DNA of 64,000 nt from an uncultured Desulfosporosinus sp. (GTDB lineage Bacteria; Bacillota; Desulfitobacteriia; Desulfitobacteriales; Desulfitobacteriaceae): the NCBI GenBank assembly GCA_927405585.1, contig CAKMJS010000013.1:53994-117993 (forward strand), given 5' to 3'. Positions 53,237 through 63,159 of the stretch are shown piece after piece. The translations under genes were made by a program, and so were the position numbers. The notes under the pieces were generated by a model. It had not been told where the DNA came from. It made no database searches and saw only the letters and a list, made by a program, of their open reading frames with translations. Position 1 is the first letter of the stretch. Every line of letters begins with the position of its first letter.

Positions 53237-55330
53237 ATGAATAGAAAGAAGGAATCCTCGTTGGAAGAATCCCGTACATTAAGTATACTGAAATCTAAAG
53301 TGGGCGTAGGTTTAACTAAATCGAACCAGTTTCTGAAAAACTTCAAACCGTGGAGAAAACCAAAGTTTTGGAGTAATTTGGGCATTTTTTCACTAATATC
53401 GTTCGTTGTAATTTTTTTAGGAATCACTCTTTATGTCGCTACATTAGATATAAGTAAATTACAATCTCCCCTGGCACAGCCCTCTTATCTTTACGACCAA
53501 GAAGACAAACGAATTTCTCAGCTTTCATCCTCAAAAATAAAACCAGTTTCTGGCGAACAAATCCCTTTGATTATGAAAGAAGCCCTTATTGCGGTAGAAG
53601 ACCGTCGTTTCTACGATCATAAGGGAGTAGATCTTCGCTCGATCGCACGTGCACTAACCAGAGATATAAAATCTGGTGACTTTTCTGAAGGTGGAAGTAC
53701 GATCACCCAGCAATTAGCCAAGAATTTCTTTTTAGTTTCCGATAAAACTATCACTCGTAAACTAAAGGAAGCTGCCTATGCTTTGAAGATCGAAACCGTG
53801 CTTGAGAAAGATGAAATCCTAGTGGCCTATCTTAATCAAATCTACTTTGGTGAAGGAAAATGGGGCATACAGAATGCGACTCAACTCTACTTCGGTAAAA
53901 ATGTTGAGAAGCTTACGTTAGAGGAATCTGCTTTGCTCGCCGGATTGATCAAATCTCCTACTAATTATTCTCCGCTCAAAAACAAGGAAAAGGCTTTGTC
54001 CCAAAGAAATATGGTTCTCAGCTTAATGAAAGAACAGAAATACATCACCTCAGCCGAGTATGAGAAAGCAATCGTTCATCCGATTGCTCTTAAGAAAGGA
54101 TCGCCAAACGACCTTACAGGGCAGTACGCTCCCTATGTCGATTATGTCATCGAAGAAGCCATTGATCTGATTGGCTTTACGGAAGAACAAATTCTCAACG
54201 GAGGACTGCACATCTATACTCAGATGGATCCTTTAGTTCAAAAAGCGGCTGAGGACGTCTATAAAGATGACAGTTTCTTTCCTCCTGGTAAAGACGACCA
54301 AATTGTCCAAAGCGGAGTAGTGATTCTCGACCACTCCACAGGAGGCATTAAAGGGTTAGTGGGGTACCGAGGAGAAGGGGTCTACCGCGGTTTTAATTAT
54401 GCAACCGCCCTTGTTCGCCAACCGGGCTCTGCCTTCAAGCCTCTGGCAGTTTACGGTCCTGCCTTAGAAAAAGGCTATACCCCAGAGTCTAAGGTCGAGG
54501 ACCGACCCTTAAATATCAAGGGGTACGCTCCTACAAATTATGACAATCAATACCGTGGAACTGTAACCATGCAAGAAGCAGTCCGAAGTTCGATGAATGT
54601 GCCTGCAGTTTGGTTACTGAACGAAATCGGCATAGAAAGTGGTGTGGATTTCGCGACACGTAGTGGGATTCCTTTAGAAAATGAGGATCGCATACAGCTC
54701 AAGCTAGCTCTTGGAGGTCTTACCAAAGGAGTATCACCGCTTCAAATGGCGCAGGCCTATGGAGTATTCGCAAATCTTGGAGTCATGAACACCTCTTATG
54801 CCATTAGCAAGATTACTACGAAAGACGGCAGTGTTCTGTTTCAAGCTCAACCAGAAACAGTTAAAGTGACCACACCCATCGTTGCCTATATGATGACTTT
54901 AATGTTACAAGATGTTGTCACCAATGGCACCGGCAAAAAGGCTAAACTTAATCGACCGACAGCCGGTAAAACTGGATCTGTCGAACTTCCGAACATCGAT
55001 GAATTTAAAGGCATCAGCAACGGTGAAAAAGATGTATGGTTTGTAGGGTATACTCCAGAACTCACAGCAGCTGTATGGATGGGTTATGATAAAACTGATG
55101 CCACTCACTACCTTACGACTGCGGGCGGCGAAGAACCCGCCGGAGTTTTCAAAGAAATTTTATCCCGAGCACTAGAATCCACTCCAGTTGTCCAATTTGA
55201 GATACCGAAGGAATATATTGAACAAAATAAACTCTCTAATAAACTTCGCAAATGGTTCGAAGACAAAATGAACCCTAATGATCGTGACGACGATGATGAC
55301 GACGATAAAGGAAAAGGCAAGAAGCATTAG
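53237..55330 (+). CDS. Class A penicillin-binding protein (PBP1A type)
   Basis: A 697-residue bifunctional peptidoglycan synthase. A membrane anchor covers about 48-70. The glycosyltransferase domain has E121 (AVEDRRFYDHKG) and GGSTITQQLAKN. The transpeptidase has S398-x-x-K401 (GSAFKPLAVYG), S452-M-N454 and K578-T-G580. The C-terminus ends in an acidic run of Asp followed by Lys/Gly. It builds cell wall at the outer membrane face. It is a single gene; the start ATG has only a weak ribosome site (AACGG). Confidence 0.95.
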   Translation: MNRKKESSLEESRTLSILKSKVGVGLTKSNQFLKNFKPWRKPKFWSNLGIFSLISFVVIFLGITLYVATLDISKLQSPLAQPSYLYDQEDKRISQLSSSKIKPVSGEQIPLIMKEALIAVEDRRFYDHKGVDLRSIARALTRDIKSGDFSEGGSTITQQLAKNFFLVSDKTITRKLKEAAYALKIETVLEKDEILVAYLNQIYFGEGKWGIQNATQLYFGKNVEKLTLEESALLAGLIKSPTNYSPLKNKEKALSQRNMVLSLMKEQKYITSAEYEKAIVHPIALKKGSPNDLTGQYAPYVDYVIEEAIDLIGFTEEQILNGGLHIYTQMDPLVQKAAEDVYKDDSFFPPGKDDQIVQSGVVILDHSTGGIKGLVGYRGEGVYRGFNYATALVRQPGSAFKPLAVYGPALEKGYTPESKVEDRPLNIKGYAPTNYDNQYRGTVTMQEAVRSSMNVPAVWLLNEIGIESGVDFATRSGIPLENEDRIQLKLALGGLTKGVSPLQMAQAYGVFANLGVMNTSYAISKITTKDGSVLFQAQPETVKVTTPIVAYMMTLMLQDVVTNGTGKKAKLNRPTAGKTGSVELPNIDEFKGISNGEKDVWFVGYTPELTAAVWMGYDKTDATHYLTTAGGEEPAGVFKEILSRALESTPVVQFEIPKEYIEQNKLSNKLRKWFEDKMNPNDRDDDDDDDKGKGKKH

Positions 55331-55354
55331 GACTTGGTCGTAATTAAAAAAATG

Positions 55355-55392
55355 GCGCCTCGTTAGATAAGCTAAGCGAGGCGCTTTCCCTT
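55355..55392 (+). terminator. Terminator between convergent PBP and molybdoenzyme genes
   Basis: Stem GCGCCTCG with CGAGGCGC (further TTA/TAA pairs inside), followed by TTTCCCTTT on the plus strand. It may serve both convergent genes. Confidence 0.8.
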
Positions 55393-55451
55393 TGCTTGTC
55401 TGAAATTATCCCCGTCAAATTCAAGATGGTCCCTGACAAAATTCTCCCTGT

Positions 55452-57464
55452 TCATACTTTCCATAATCGGACATCTACTTTGACATCATAAAGAGTGCTT
55501 CCCTCTGCTCTATCAGTTAAGCGTTGGGATGTCAGAGTATTTACAGTCCTATCTCCGGGCATCGCTTCACTCGAAAACAAGCCTTCAGCTACCACTACTC
55601 CTTGGGGAACAGTGTCCGTTAACTTGAGAATAAACTGTACCTCGCCTCGCTCATTAAAGGCACTTACTTCCTGTCCCTCTAACAACTCCTTAGTTTCGGC
55701 ATCTTTTGGGTTCATTTGGAGAAAAGCTGCTTCCCTTTTACGCAGTAAATCTGGGCGTTCATTAAAGGAAGAATTCAGCGCATACACACTCGGTGTACTC
55801 ATTAAGTAAAACGGAGCATCATCCCCATAAGGTTCAATATAGGTTGGCAAGGGCTCAACATCCTTGGGATTATATAGTTCAATTTTCCCTGAGGGAGTAA
55901 GGTACGTTGTTTTATAATTCTCGGGTAGGGAGAGTTCGACGGGACGACCTGCTTGGAGTTTCGCCATATCTATACTCTTTAGCCATGGTGCTGGTGGATT
56001 AATCATCTGATTAATAAGTTCATCCGTCGTCCTCTGAAAGAACTCCTCTTCAAAACCCATAGCCTGGGCGAGCAGCTGGAAAACTTCCCAGTTAGACTTA
56101 GCTTCCCCAATCGGAGGAATCACCGGCGACGCTTTCTGGATACCGTAATGCCCATAGGCACGGTAAATGTCCGCATGTTCTAAAGAGCTTGTAGCTGGCA
56201 AGATGATGTCAGCATATCGAGCCGTATCCGTCATAAACCGTTCATGAACGACCGTAAATAGGTTCTCCCTCATTAGTCCCTTGAGAATCATCGTTTGGTC
56301 AGGGGCTACAATTGCCGGGTTAGAATGGTAGACGTACATACTCATGATTGGCGGATTTGATAATTCCGTCAGCGCGTAGCCTAGCTGATTCATATTCACA
56401 ACTCGGGTGGGTTCTTGCATGAAATCCTCGCGTGTAACTCGATGAGTATGAAATACCATACTTGTCGAAATACTGGCGAGCAACCCACCTCCTGGCTTTT
56501 CCCAGGCTCCGACTAGTGCCGGAAGACAGGTAATCGTGCGAACCGTCATAGCCCCATTGCCATAACGACAAAGCCCCGATCCTAAGACAATAAACGGTGC
56601 GTGGGCTTTTACGTAACGCTCTGCCATTTCCTCGAGTAACTTAACATCGATTCCAGTGATTTGACTCACTTTAGCCGGTGGATAATCGGGCAAGACGTCC
56701 GTTCGAAGCTGTTCAAATCCCTGAACATACTTCTCCAGGAACTCTTGAGCTATCCACCCTTCGCGAACTAGAATGTGCATAATACCAAGAGCCAAAGCTC
56801 CATCTGTTCCCGGTCTCACTAGCACGACCTTGTCGACAAGATGGGCAGTCGGATTTTCATAGGTGTCAACAAGCCAAACCGTTGCACCTCGTTTTTTCGC
56901 TTCTTGAATATATTGTATGAGGTGAATGTTGGTTGCCAGGACATTTGAACTCCATATCAGAATAAAATCGCTTGTTCCAACTTCCTCAGGGTGTGGAGCC
57001 AGCGTTCCCCCCATCACTGCCGCCCACCCATACCCCTTAGATGAAGCACAAATAGTACGAGCTAGTCTTGACGCTCCCATGCGATGGAAAAAACCCTCCC
57101 CACAATTGCGTTGGACTGCACCCATCGTCCCCGCATATGAATAGGGCAAAATTGCCTCCGCGCCATATTGAGTGATAATCCCCTTCCAACGCTCACTAAT
57201 GACCTTAATCCCTTCATCCCAACTTATAGGCTTAAACTTACCTGTTCCTTTTTCCCCGACACGCAATAGGGGTTGCGTCAGCCTCTGCGGGGAATGAACT
57301 GTTCTCTCATAATGCAGCATCTTAGGGCATAAAGTCCCTTTGGTGAAAGAATGTTCCGGGTCGCCCATTACCTTCACCGCTTGACCGTCGACAACTTCAA
57401 CTAAAAGACCACATGCATCCGGACAATCGTAAGGACACACAGATCGTTTTATATCAGACTTCAT
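55452..57464 (-). CDS. Molybdopterin-dependent oxidoreductase, cytoplasmic
   Basis: A 670-residue member of the DMSO-reductase superfamily. The N-terminal [4Fe-4S] cysteines are C10, C14, C18 and C46 (VCPYDCPDAC ... TLCPK). MGD-binding segments include ILIWSSNVLATN, GSGLCRYGNG and a late LMSTPSVYALNSSF. The expected metal-ligand region is RTICASSKGYG, so a Cys or Ser is the possible Mo/W ligand. There is no Tat signal and no adjacent Fe-S or membrane subunit, so it is a stand-alone cytoplasmic enzyme of unknown substrate. Confidence 0.9.
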   Translation of the reverse strand: MKSDIKRSVCPYDCPDACGLLVEVVDGQAVKVMGDPEHSFTKGTLCPKMLHYERTVHSPQRLTQPLLRVGEKGTGKFKPISWDEGIKVISERWKGIITQYGAEAILPYSYAGTMGAVQRNCGEGFFHRMGASRLARTICASSKGYGWAAVMGGTLAPHPEEVGTSDFILIWSSNVLATNIHLIQYIQEAKKRGATVWLVDTYENPTAHLVDKVVLVRPGTDGALALGIMHILVREGWIAQEFLEKYVQGFEQLRTDVLPDYPPAKVSQITGIDVKLLEEMAERYVKAHAPFIVLGSGLCRYGNGAMTVRTITCLPALVGAWEKPGGGLLASISTSMVFHTHRVTREDFMQEPTRVVNMNQLGYALTELSNPPIMSMYVYHSNPAIVAPDQTMILKGLMRENLFTVVHERFMTDTARYADIILPATSSLEHADIYRAYGHYGIQKASPVIPPIGEAKSNWEVFQLLAQAMGFEEEFFQRTTDELINQMINPPAPWLKSIDMAKLQAGRPVELSLPENYKTTYLTPSGKIELYNPKDVEPLPTYIEPYGDDAPFYLMSTPSVYALNSSFNERPDLLRKREAAFLQMNPKDAETKELLEGQEVSAFNERGEVQFILKLTDTVPQGVVVAEGLFSSEAMPGDRTVNTLTSQRLTDRAEGSTLYDVKVDVRLWKV

Positions 57465-57634
57465 GGTACACTTCCTTTTCTGTTGTCATTACCAATTTTA
57501 TAACAAATAGTTTACCCTTTTTTCAAAATTTCTTCGTGACTAGTTGCATAAATCCTTAGCAACTTGCACATTTTAAATCTACCTAATGTATCTAGCCGAA
57601 AAAATAAATAGCTGGAAAGAAGGAGATAGAAAAA

Positions 57635-57787
57635 ATGTCAACCGATTACGAATTAATACCGTTAGATCTTTATCAAGAATGTATTGAACCAATAGACTCC
57701 GACACTCACATAAATATGTGCGGTGGTAAAGAGAATAAGGCTTATCAATATGCCTGTCAATGGACAACTCATTATCCAGATTCTTAA
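57635..57787 (+). CDS. 50-residue cysteine-containing small protein
   Basis: An open frame with AAGGAG about nine bases before its ATG. It encodes 50 residues with three cysteines (C16, C29 and C41), several Tyr and His and a net acidic N-terminus (MSTDYELIPLDLYQEC). No membrane segment. I do not recognise a family. The gene stands alone, divergent from the molybdoenzyme gene, and a strong terminator lies 170 bases downstream. Supported by ribosome site and amino-acid makeup only. Confidence 0.6.
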   Translation: MSTDYELIPLDLYQECIEPIDSDTHINMCGGKENKAYQYACQWTTHYPDS

Positions 57788-57953
57788 GTTCACCTTAATT
57801 TCTAACTGGATTCCAGCATTTGACCCGTACCCCTTATAATTCTTTATAAATATATAGATTCCTTCTCATATCATCCTTCAAATTTGTAAAAATTCAACCC
57901 CTTCCTTCAATTTCTTCAATTCCTTTAATTTCTAAAAACGTACTATTTATTTG

Positions 57954-57998
57954 AAAAGAACCAAGCAGGAAGCATAATGCTTCCTGCTTGGTTCTTTT
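57954..57998 (+). terminator. Strong hairpin terminator between the small gene and lysine aminomutase
   Basis: A 19-bp stem (AGAACCAAGCAGGAAGCAT with its complement) around a single base, with A and T runs on each side, so it can end transcripts in both directions. Confidence 0.88.
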
Positions 57999-58027
57999 AC
58001 TTTAAGTGAACTTGAGATATCGCAAGC

Positions 58028-59296
58028 CTAATTTGAATCACCAGAAACTTTTTTTCTTCTTTCCTGTCTCATGTTTCCTTGAGGTATCAGGCTAATACAC
58101 TGACCAGTTAACAATTTACCGAGACCGATCTGGCGGGTTTTGGAGCTGGCGCAATCATGTAAGCAGGTCTTACAGCGGCTTGTAGTATCTTCTGGTTCCT
58201 GATATACGCTAATCACGCCTTCATAATTTCGCAAGATGACCTTATCACTAGACTGCGAAATCAAATAGTTAGGCTGCAGGGGGATTTTTCCGCCGCCGCC
58301 CGGGGCATCGACTACAAAGGTTGGAACAGAGAAACCCGAGGTATGCCCTCTGAGCATTTCAATAATTTCTAAGCCAGTGCTGACAGATGTTCGAAAATGC
58401 TCAATGCCTCTCGATAAGTCACACTGATACAAATAGTAGGGTCGTACTCTACATTTGACGAGTTCATGCACTAGTTTTTTCATAATGACAGAACAATCAT
58501 TGATTCCTTTCAGCAAAACCGATTGGTTCCCAAGAGGAATACCAGCATTGGCCAGTTTACTCAGGGCCTTCCGAGCATCAACTGTAAGCTCTTGGGGATG
58601 ATTGAAGTGGGTGTTAATCCAGATCGGGTGATATTTTTTCAGAATCTCAATGAGATCGTCTGTAATGCGCATAGGAAGAACTACCGGGGTTCTTGTCCCG
58701 ATCCGAATTATCTCAACGTGTGGGATCGAACGGAGATTGGACAAGATGAACTCTAATCGATCATCCGAAAGGGTAAATGGATCTCCACCGGAGATAAGAA
58801 CATCACGAATTTGTGGGTTAGATCGGATATAGTCTAGAGCGCGCTTAAATCGATTCAGAGGCAAAGCCTGATCAGTTTGTCCGGCCATTCTTCGTCTAGT
58901 ACAATGTCGACAGTACATTGAGCATTGATCCGTTACCAAGAGCAGAACACGGTCAGGATAGCGATGTGTGAGTCCAGGTACTGGTGAATCAGCTTCTTCA
59001 TGAAGCGGATCTTCTAGATCGCATGTGGATTTGCTTAATTCGTGGATTGAAGGAATTGCTTGTTTTCTGATCGGGCACTCCGGATCTTGGGGATTCATCA
59101 GGGAAAAGTAATACGGCGTAATTGCCATGCGGAAATTTCCCAGGCATCGCTTAATTTGTTCAGCTTCTTCAGTGGCAAGTGACATATGTTCCAGTAGACC
59201 ATCGTGAGTTGTAATGCGGTTGGACATTTGCCAATGCCAATCATTCCACTGCTCGTCACTTATATTAGGCCATAATTTTTGTCGTCGTTCATTCAT
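58028..59296 (-). CDS. kamA: Lysine 2,3-aminomutase
   Basis: A 422-residue radical SAM/PLP enzyme that converts L-lysine to beta-lysine. The cluster motif is C125, C129 and C132 (QCSMYCRHC); K337 in APGGGGK binds PLP; D293 (QCDLSRG) and D330 (VVDAPG) match both the kind and the numbering of the lysine-recognition Asp residues of the Clostridium subterminale enzyme, which glutamate aminomutases lack. ISGGDPFTLSDD is also conserved. No acetyltransferase (ablB) or lysine fermentation genes adjoin it, so its pathway (osmolyte or catabolism) is open. A sigma-A promoter with a palindromic element is upstream. Confidence 0.93.
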   Translation of the reverse strand: MNERRQKLWPNISDEQWNDWHWQMSNRITTHDGLLEHMSLATEEAEQIKRCLGNFRMAITPYYFSLMNPQDPECPIRKQAIPSIHELSKSTCDLEDPLHEEADSPVPGLTHRYPDRVLLLVTDQCSMYCRHCTRRRMAGQTDQALPLNRFKRALDYIRSNPQIRDVLISGGDPFTLSDDRLEFILSNLRSIPHVEIIRIGTRTPVVLPMRITDDLIEILKKYHPIWINTHFNHPQELTVDARKALSKLANAGIPLGNQSVLLKGINDCSVIMKKLVHELVKCRVRPYYLYQCDLSRGIEHFRTSVSTGLEIIEMLRGHTSGFSVPTFVVDAPGGGGKIPLQPNYLISQSSDKVILRNYEGVISVYQEPEDTTSRCKTCLHDCASSKTRQIGLGKLLTGQCISLIPQGNMRQERRKKVSGDSN

Positions 59297-59379
59297 TCAT
59301 GTTACCTCCTAGTTGATCACAGAAAATCAGAAATAAAAGCGCTAAAAATTGCAGCGCCAGGTTAGTACTATAGAATACT

Positions 59380-59408
59380 GACAACTCTATATATTATTAT
59401 AAGTTGTT
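59380..59408. promoter_or_regulatory. Palindromic element B (operator candidate)
   Basis: On the minus strand it starts AACAACTTATA, identical to element A, has a similar 7-base centre and ends in a slightly diverged arm (AGAGTTGTC). It overlaps the -10 of the kamA promoter, as a repressor site would. Confidence 0.65.
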
Positions 59409-59424
59409 TGTTGACAAAAGTCAA
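59396..59424 (-). promoter_or_regulatory. Sigma-A promoter of kamA
   Basis: On the minus strand TTGACT and a perfect TATAAT are separated by 17 bases, 100 bases upstream of the start codon. Confidence 0.8.
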
Positions 59425-59613
59425 ATTTACATATGGCTTAATAAAGTGAACATCATTAAAGGCCATTCTTCAGCAAACATTTTAATCAGACACCTCAGCT
59501 CATAAGGTAAGAATACTCCCCGACATGAACACTTTTCCACCATCAAGCATAAAGTAAGAGTGTACTGAAGTTAATTGATAATGGTTATCTTTTTCATACA
59601 AGGAGGAGTCGTT

Positions 59614-61503
59614 ATGTGTGGTATCGTTGGTTTTGTGGATTGGAGACGTGATCTTACCCTCCAGAAAGATCTTCTCGTCGGTATGACTCAAACACTTATA
59701 CCTAGGGGGCCGGACGCAGAAGGGTACTGGCTTTCCACTCGTGCTGCTTTTGGTCACCGCAGGCTCGTTGTCGTAGACCCTCAAGGAGGGTGTCAACCCA
59801 TGCTTCGCCAACGCGGTGAACATACGTTTATTCTGATCTATAACGGCGAGCTTTATAATACGCCAGAGATCCGCCAAGAGCTATTGAGTCGTGGCTACCA
59901 CTTTGAAGGACACTCGGATACAGAGGCCTTACTGCTCTCTTATTTAGAGTGGGGACCCTCTTGCGTCGAGCGTTTGAACGGCATCTTTGCCTTTGGCATC
60001 TGGGACAGTCGAGAGGAGCAATTATTTGTTGCTCGTGACCGCCTTGGAGTTAAACCTCTCTTTTACAGCGAACAGACAGGGTCACTTATTTTTGCTTCAG
60101 AGCTTAAGGCCCTGTTGAAACACCCGGATATACCCGCCAATATTGGGCGACAAGGCTTGGCTGAAGTCTTCCTAGTCGGTCCTGCACGCACTCCTGGAGT
60201 CGGTGTTTACCAAGGAGTATCTGAGCTAAAACCTGGGCATGTATTATTTTACTCCGCCAATGGCTTACACGTTCGCAGGTACTGGGCCTTACCTAATAAT
60301 GTTCACACCGATGATCTTAAGACGACAACCGCAAAGATACGAGAGCTTTTTCTGGATACCGTCAAGCGACAACTAGTTTCCGATGTACCGATCGGCACTC
60401 TACTCTCTGGAGGACTCGATTCGAGCGCCATTACAGCCATTGCAGCTGAAACCCTCGCCCAAGCTGGGAAAGGACCCCTTCCCACCTTTTCAGTCGATTA
60501 CTCTGAGAACGACCAATATTTTAAGTCCAATGACTTCCAACCCGGTGCAGACGGCCCATGGATTGAACTTATGTCCAAAACCTTCAAAACCCAACACACC
60601 AATTGCACTTTTGAAATTCCTGCCCTCATTGAGGCACTCAAGGCTGCCACCCTTGCCCGCGATCTTCCGGGAATGGCTGACATCGACTCTTCTTTGTTAC
60701 TCTTTTCAAGGGAAATTAAGAAGCATGTCACAGTTGGTTTATCTGGTGAATGTGCTGACGAAGTGTTCGGCGGATACCCTTGGTTTCATCGTCAAGATGC
60801 CCTCGAAGCGCAAACCTTTCCTTGGACACTTCATGTCGAAAATCGTTTACAAGTCCTTTCTCCTGAACTTCATGAACTTCTTCACCCGCATGATTATTTA
60901 CGGGAACGCTACGAAGAAGCTCTTGCAGAAATCCCCTTGCTCCCGAGCTCTTCGTCTGTCATACACCAAGACAGTCGTTCAATGACAGGAAATCAACAAC
61001 GAGAAACGCGAATCCGCGAAATTACCTACTTGACGTTGACCCGTTTCATGCCAACTTTACTCGATCGCAAAGATCGCATGACTATGGCCACCGGGCTTGA
61101 AGTACGAGTTCCTTACTGTGATCATCGCTTAGTCGAGTACGCTTGGAACATCCCCTGGGAACTGAAAGCAATTGAGGGTAGAGAAAAAGGGCTTCTGCGA
61201 CATGCTCTCACAGGGGTTTTACCCGACGATGTGCTTTGGCGCCGCAAAAGCCCCTATCCAAAAACTCATCACCCCATTTATCTTTCGACCGTTCGCACCT
61301 GGTTAAGGGAGATACTCGAAGACAAGTCTTCCCCGATACTTCCTTTCCTTAACCTTCCAGCCTTACGCGACCTCATGAAGCTTTCAGATAATATGCCTTC
61401 TGGCCGTCCATGGTTTGGGCAACTTATGGACATTCCACAGCTCTTTGCTTACCTTTTCCAAGTAAATTACTGGTTAGTAGAAAACAAAGTTCGAATTCTT
61501 TAG
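59614..61503 (+). CDS. asnB: Glutamine-hydrolysing asparagine synthetase
   Basis: A 629-residue AsnB-type enzyme making asparagine from aspartate, ATP and glutamine. Cys2 directly after the start (MCGIVGFVDW) is the glutaminase nucleophile, so the ATG at 59614 (with AGGAGGAG upstream) is right and the longer frame is not. RGPDAEGYW, YNGELYN and the synthetase P-loop LLSGGLDSSAITA follow, with GECADEVFGGYPWF in the C-terminal domain. A single gene with its own terminator. Confidence 0.95.
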   Translation: MCGIVGFVDWRRDLTLQKDLLVGMTQTLIPRGPDAEGYWLSTRAAFGHRRLVVVDPQGGCQPMLRQRGEHTFILIYNGELYNTPEIRQELLSRGYHFEGHSDTEALLLSYLEWGPSCVERLNGIFAFGIWDSREEQLFVARDRLGVKPLFYSEQTGSLIFASELKALLKHPDIPANIGRQGLAEVFLVGPARTPGVGVYQGVSELKPGHVLFYSANGLHVRRYWALPNNVHTDDLKTTTAKIRELFLDTVKRQLVSDVPIGTLLSGGLDSSAITAIAAETLAQAGKGPLPTFSVDYSENDQYFKSNDFQPGADGPWIELMSKTFKTQHTNCTFEIPALIEALKAATLARDLPGMADIDSSLLLFSREIKKHVTVGLSGECADEVFGGYPWFHRQDALEAQTFPWTLHVENRLQVLSPELHELLHPHDYLRERYEEALAEIPLLPSSSSVIHQDSRSMTGNQQRETRIREITYLTLTRFMPTLLDRKDRMTMATGLEVRVPYCDHRLVEYAWNIPWELKAIEGREKGLLRHALTGVLPDDVLWRRKSPYPKTHHPIYLSTVRTWLREILEDKSSPILPFLNLPALRDLMKLSDNMPSGRPWFGQLMDIPQLFAYLFQVNYWLVENKVRIL

Positions 61504-61575
61504 AGTACAAATTATTAAAATATTAATAATTATGGATCATATTGCAAGAACTAGGTTTAAAAAGGCAATAAGTAA

Positions 61576-61604
61576 TGGGGTACCCACTGGTACCCCAAAT
61601 TTTT
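61576..61604 (+). terminator. Terminator of asnB
   Basis: Stem GGGGTACC with GGTACCCC around CACT, followed by AAATTTTTTC. Confidence 0.88.
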
Positions 61605-61681
61605 TCTCTTTCTATAATAGACAAGATTGAGAATACGCCTTGGTTCTTTTTATCGTTCTCGGTATCTCACCACTGAATTGC

Positions 61682-63028
61682 TCAATCTGCTCTATTCGCA
61701 TCCAATGCTTCACCAGTTTCATTCTCGTCTAGCTTTTTCATGACCCGAACCTTGGTGATTCTATACCCCATAACCTCCATAACCACAAAGTTAAAGCCAT
61801 CAAAATATACAGTATCTCCCTTGACTGGTTTACGCCCAAGCCTTGAAAAAACATATCCTCCAATCGTAGAGACTGTTTCTTCCTCTAGTTGAATGTTCAG
61901 AAGTTCTGAAACGTCTTCCATAAGAGCTCTTCCGTTTAATATATATTCATAATCAGCTACTTTTTGAATGTCCGGTTGTTCTAACTCAAATTCATCGTAT
62001 ATTTCCCCAACCAATTCTTCGAGCATATCCTCAAGTGTGACAAGCCCAGCTGATCCACCGAATTCGTCCACGATCACAGCCATATGAGTTCGTTGGCTCC
62101 GCATTCTCTGTACTAGATGGGAAATCGGCATTCCTTCTGGAACGGCCAAGATATCTCGCTTTATCTGAGTAATATCTTTGCTACCTTCCTGTTCTTGGAT
62201 CCGAATGATGTCTCGCATATGGACTAAGCCCAAAACATGGTCTTTATCATCATCACACAATAAATACCGTGTATGCCCGTATTCTTTCACAACTTCGAGA
62301 ATCTCTTCAAATGTATCCTGGATGAAGATACACACCATATCTTGGCGTGGAATCATCACCTCACTAGCAATACGGTCCGAAAATTCAAAGACATTATCCA
62401 AGAGTTTACCTTCCATTTTATCTAAATAACCATGCTTTTGACTGGCCTCGACCAACATTCGAAGTTCTTCTTCACTATGGGATAAATCGGCCTCATTGGC
62501 TGGTTCAATTCCCCAAATACGCAACACCAGGTTAGCTAAGCCATTCAGTGACCGAATAATAGGATAACAGATCCAATAAAAGGCTTTTAAAGGTCCGGCG
62601 GTACTAAGTGCTGTCATCTCCGCCTTTTGAATTGCTATTGACTTAGGGACCAGCTCACCCAATACAATGTGTAATAACGAGATAATCGCAAAGGCTATTG
62701 TAATAGCAATTGTATGCGTATAAATGGAGCTCCAGCCGTCAATCCTTGCAAACAATGGCTCCAGAAGAGATGCAATAGCCGGTTCCCCAATCCAACCTAA
62801 GCCCAAGGAGGAAAGCGTAATCCCGAGCTGACAGGCAGAAAGATACGCATCAAGTTGCGTGGCAACATCCAAGGCAACTTTAGCTCTTGGCGAACCAGCC
62901 TCTGCGAGTTCTGCCAAACGCGTCTTACGAACTTTCACCAGGGAAAACTCAGCCGCCACAAAAAAACCATTTAATCCAACCAACAAGAATGCAATTAATA
63001 TCAATAAGACACTCCAAATACCTTCTAT
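61682..63028 (-). CDS. CNNM/CorC-type membrane protein with CBS domains, probable AUA start
   Basis: About 448 residues: a DUF21 domain with three or four membrane helices (1-190), a CBS pair (about 210-335; MIPRQDMVCIFIQD and LGLVHMRDIIR), and the C-terminal CorC/HlyC domain (YILNGRALMEDVSELLNI onward). By family it is a Mg2+ or Na+ transport-linked protein often mislabelled hemolysin. The frame's first canonical start is TTG at 63004 without a ribosome site; AAAGGAGG lies nine bases before an in-frame ATA at 63028, which would give MEGIWSVLLILIAFLLVG, the family-like N-terminus. Confidence 0.9.
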   Translation of the reverse strand: MEGIWSVLLILIAFLLVGLNGFFVAAEFSLVKVRKTRLAELAEAGSPRAKVALDVATQLDAYLSACQLGITLSSLGLGWIGEPAIASLLEPLFARIDGWSSIYTHTIAITIAFAIISLLHIVLGELVPKSIAIQKAEMTALSTAGPLKAFYWICYPIIRSLNGLANLVLRIWGIEPANEADLSHSEEELRMLVEASQKHGYLDKMEGKLLDNVFEFSDRIASEVMIPRQDMVCIFIQDTFEEILEVVKEYGHTRYLLCDDDKDHVLGLVHMRDIIRIQEQEGSKDITQIKRDILAVPEGMPISHLVQRMRSQRTHMAVIVDEFGGSAGLVTLEDMLEELVGEIYDEFELEQPDIQKVADYEYILNGRALMEDVSELLNIQLEEETVSTIGGYVFSRLGRKPVKGDTVYFDGFNFVVMEVMGYRITKVRVMKKLDENETGEALDANRAD

Positions 63029-63159
63029 GGTTAATATCCTCCTTTTATTTTAGAAACAATAACTGTTTGTCCTGCATTAATTTATTCTACTAAGAAAACA
63101 ATATATTTATACCCACTATGAGTCTTTAACGATAAGGCTTCCTAGCTGTGGTCTGCATG

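Larger units (their letters stand above)
59297..59613. other. Divergent promoter region of kamA and asnB
   Basis: A 317-base region. It holds a small hairpin (GCGCT/AGCGC, 59339-59357), the kamA promoter and palindromic element B. No T-box sequence and no other gene is seen; the asnB promoter is not clear. Confidence 0.55.

Noticed and set aside
59297..59613. Possible T-box leader before asnB
   Set aside because: No T-box consensus, specifier stem or leader terminator could be seen.
60383..60985. Plus-strand 200-codon frame overlapping asnB
   Set aside because: Shifted-frame shadow of asnB; no ribosome site and no recognisable family.
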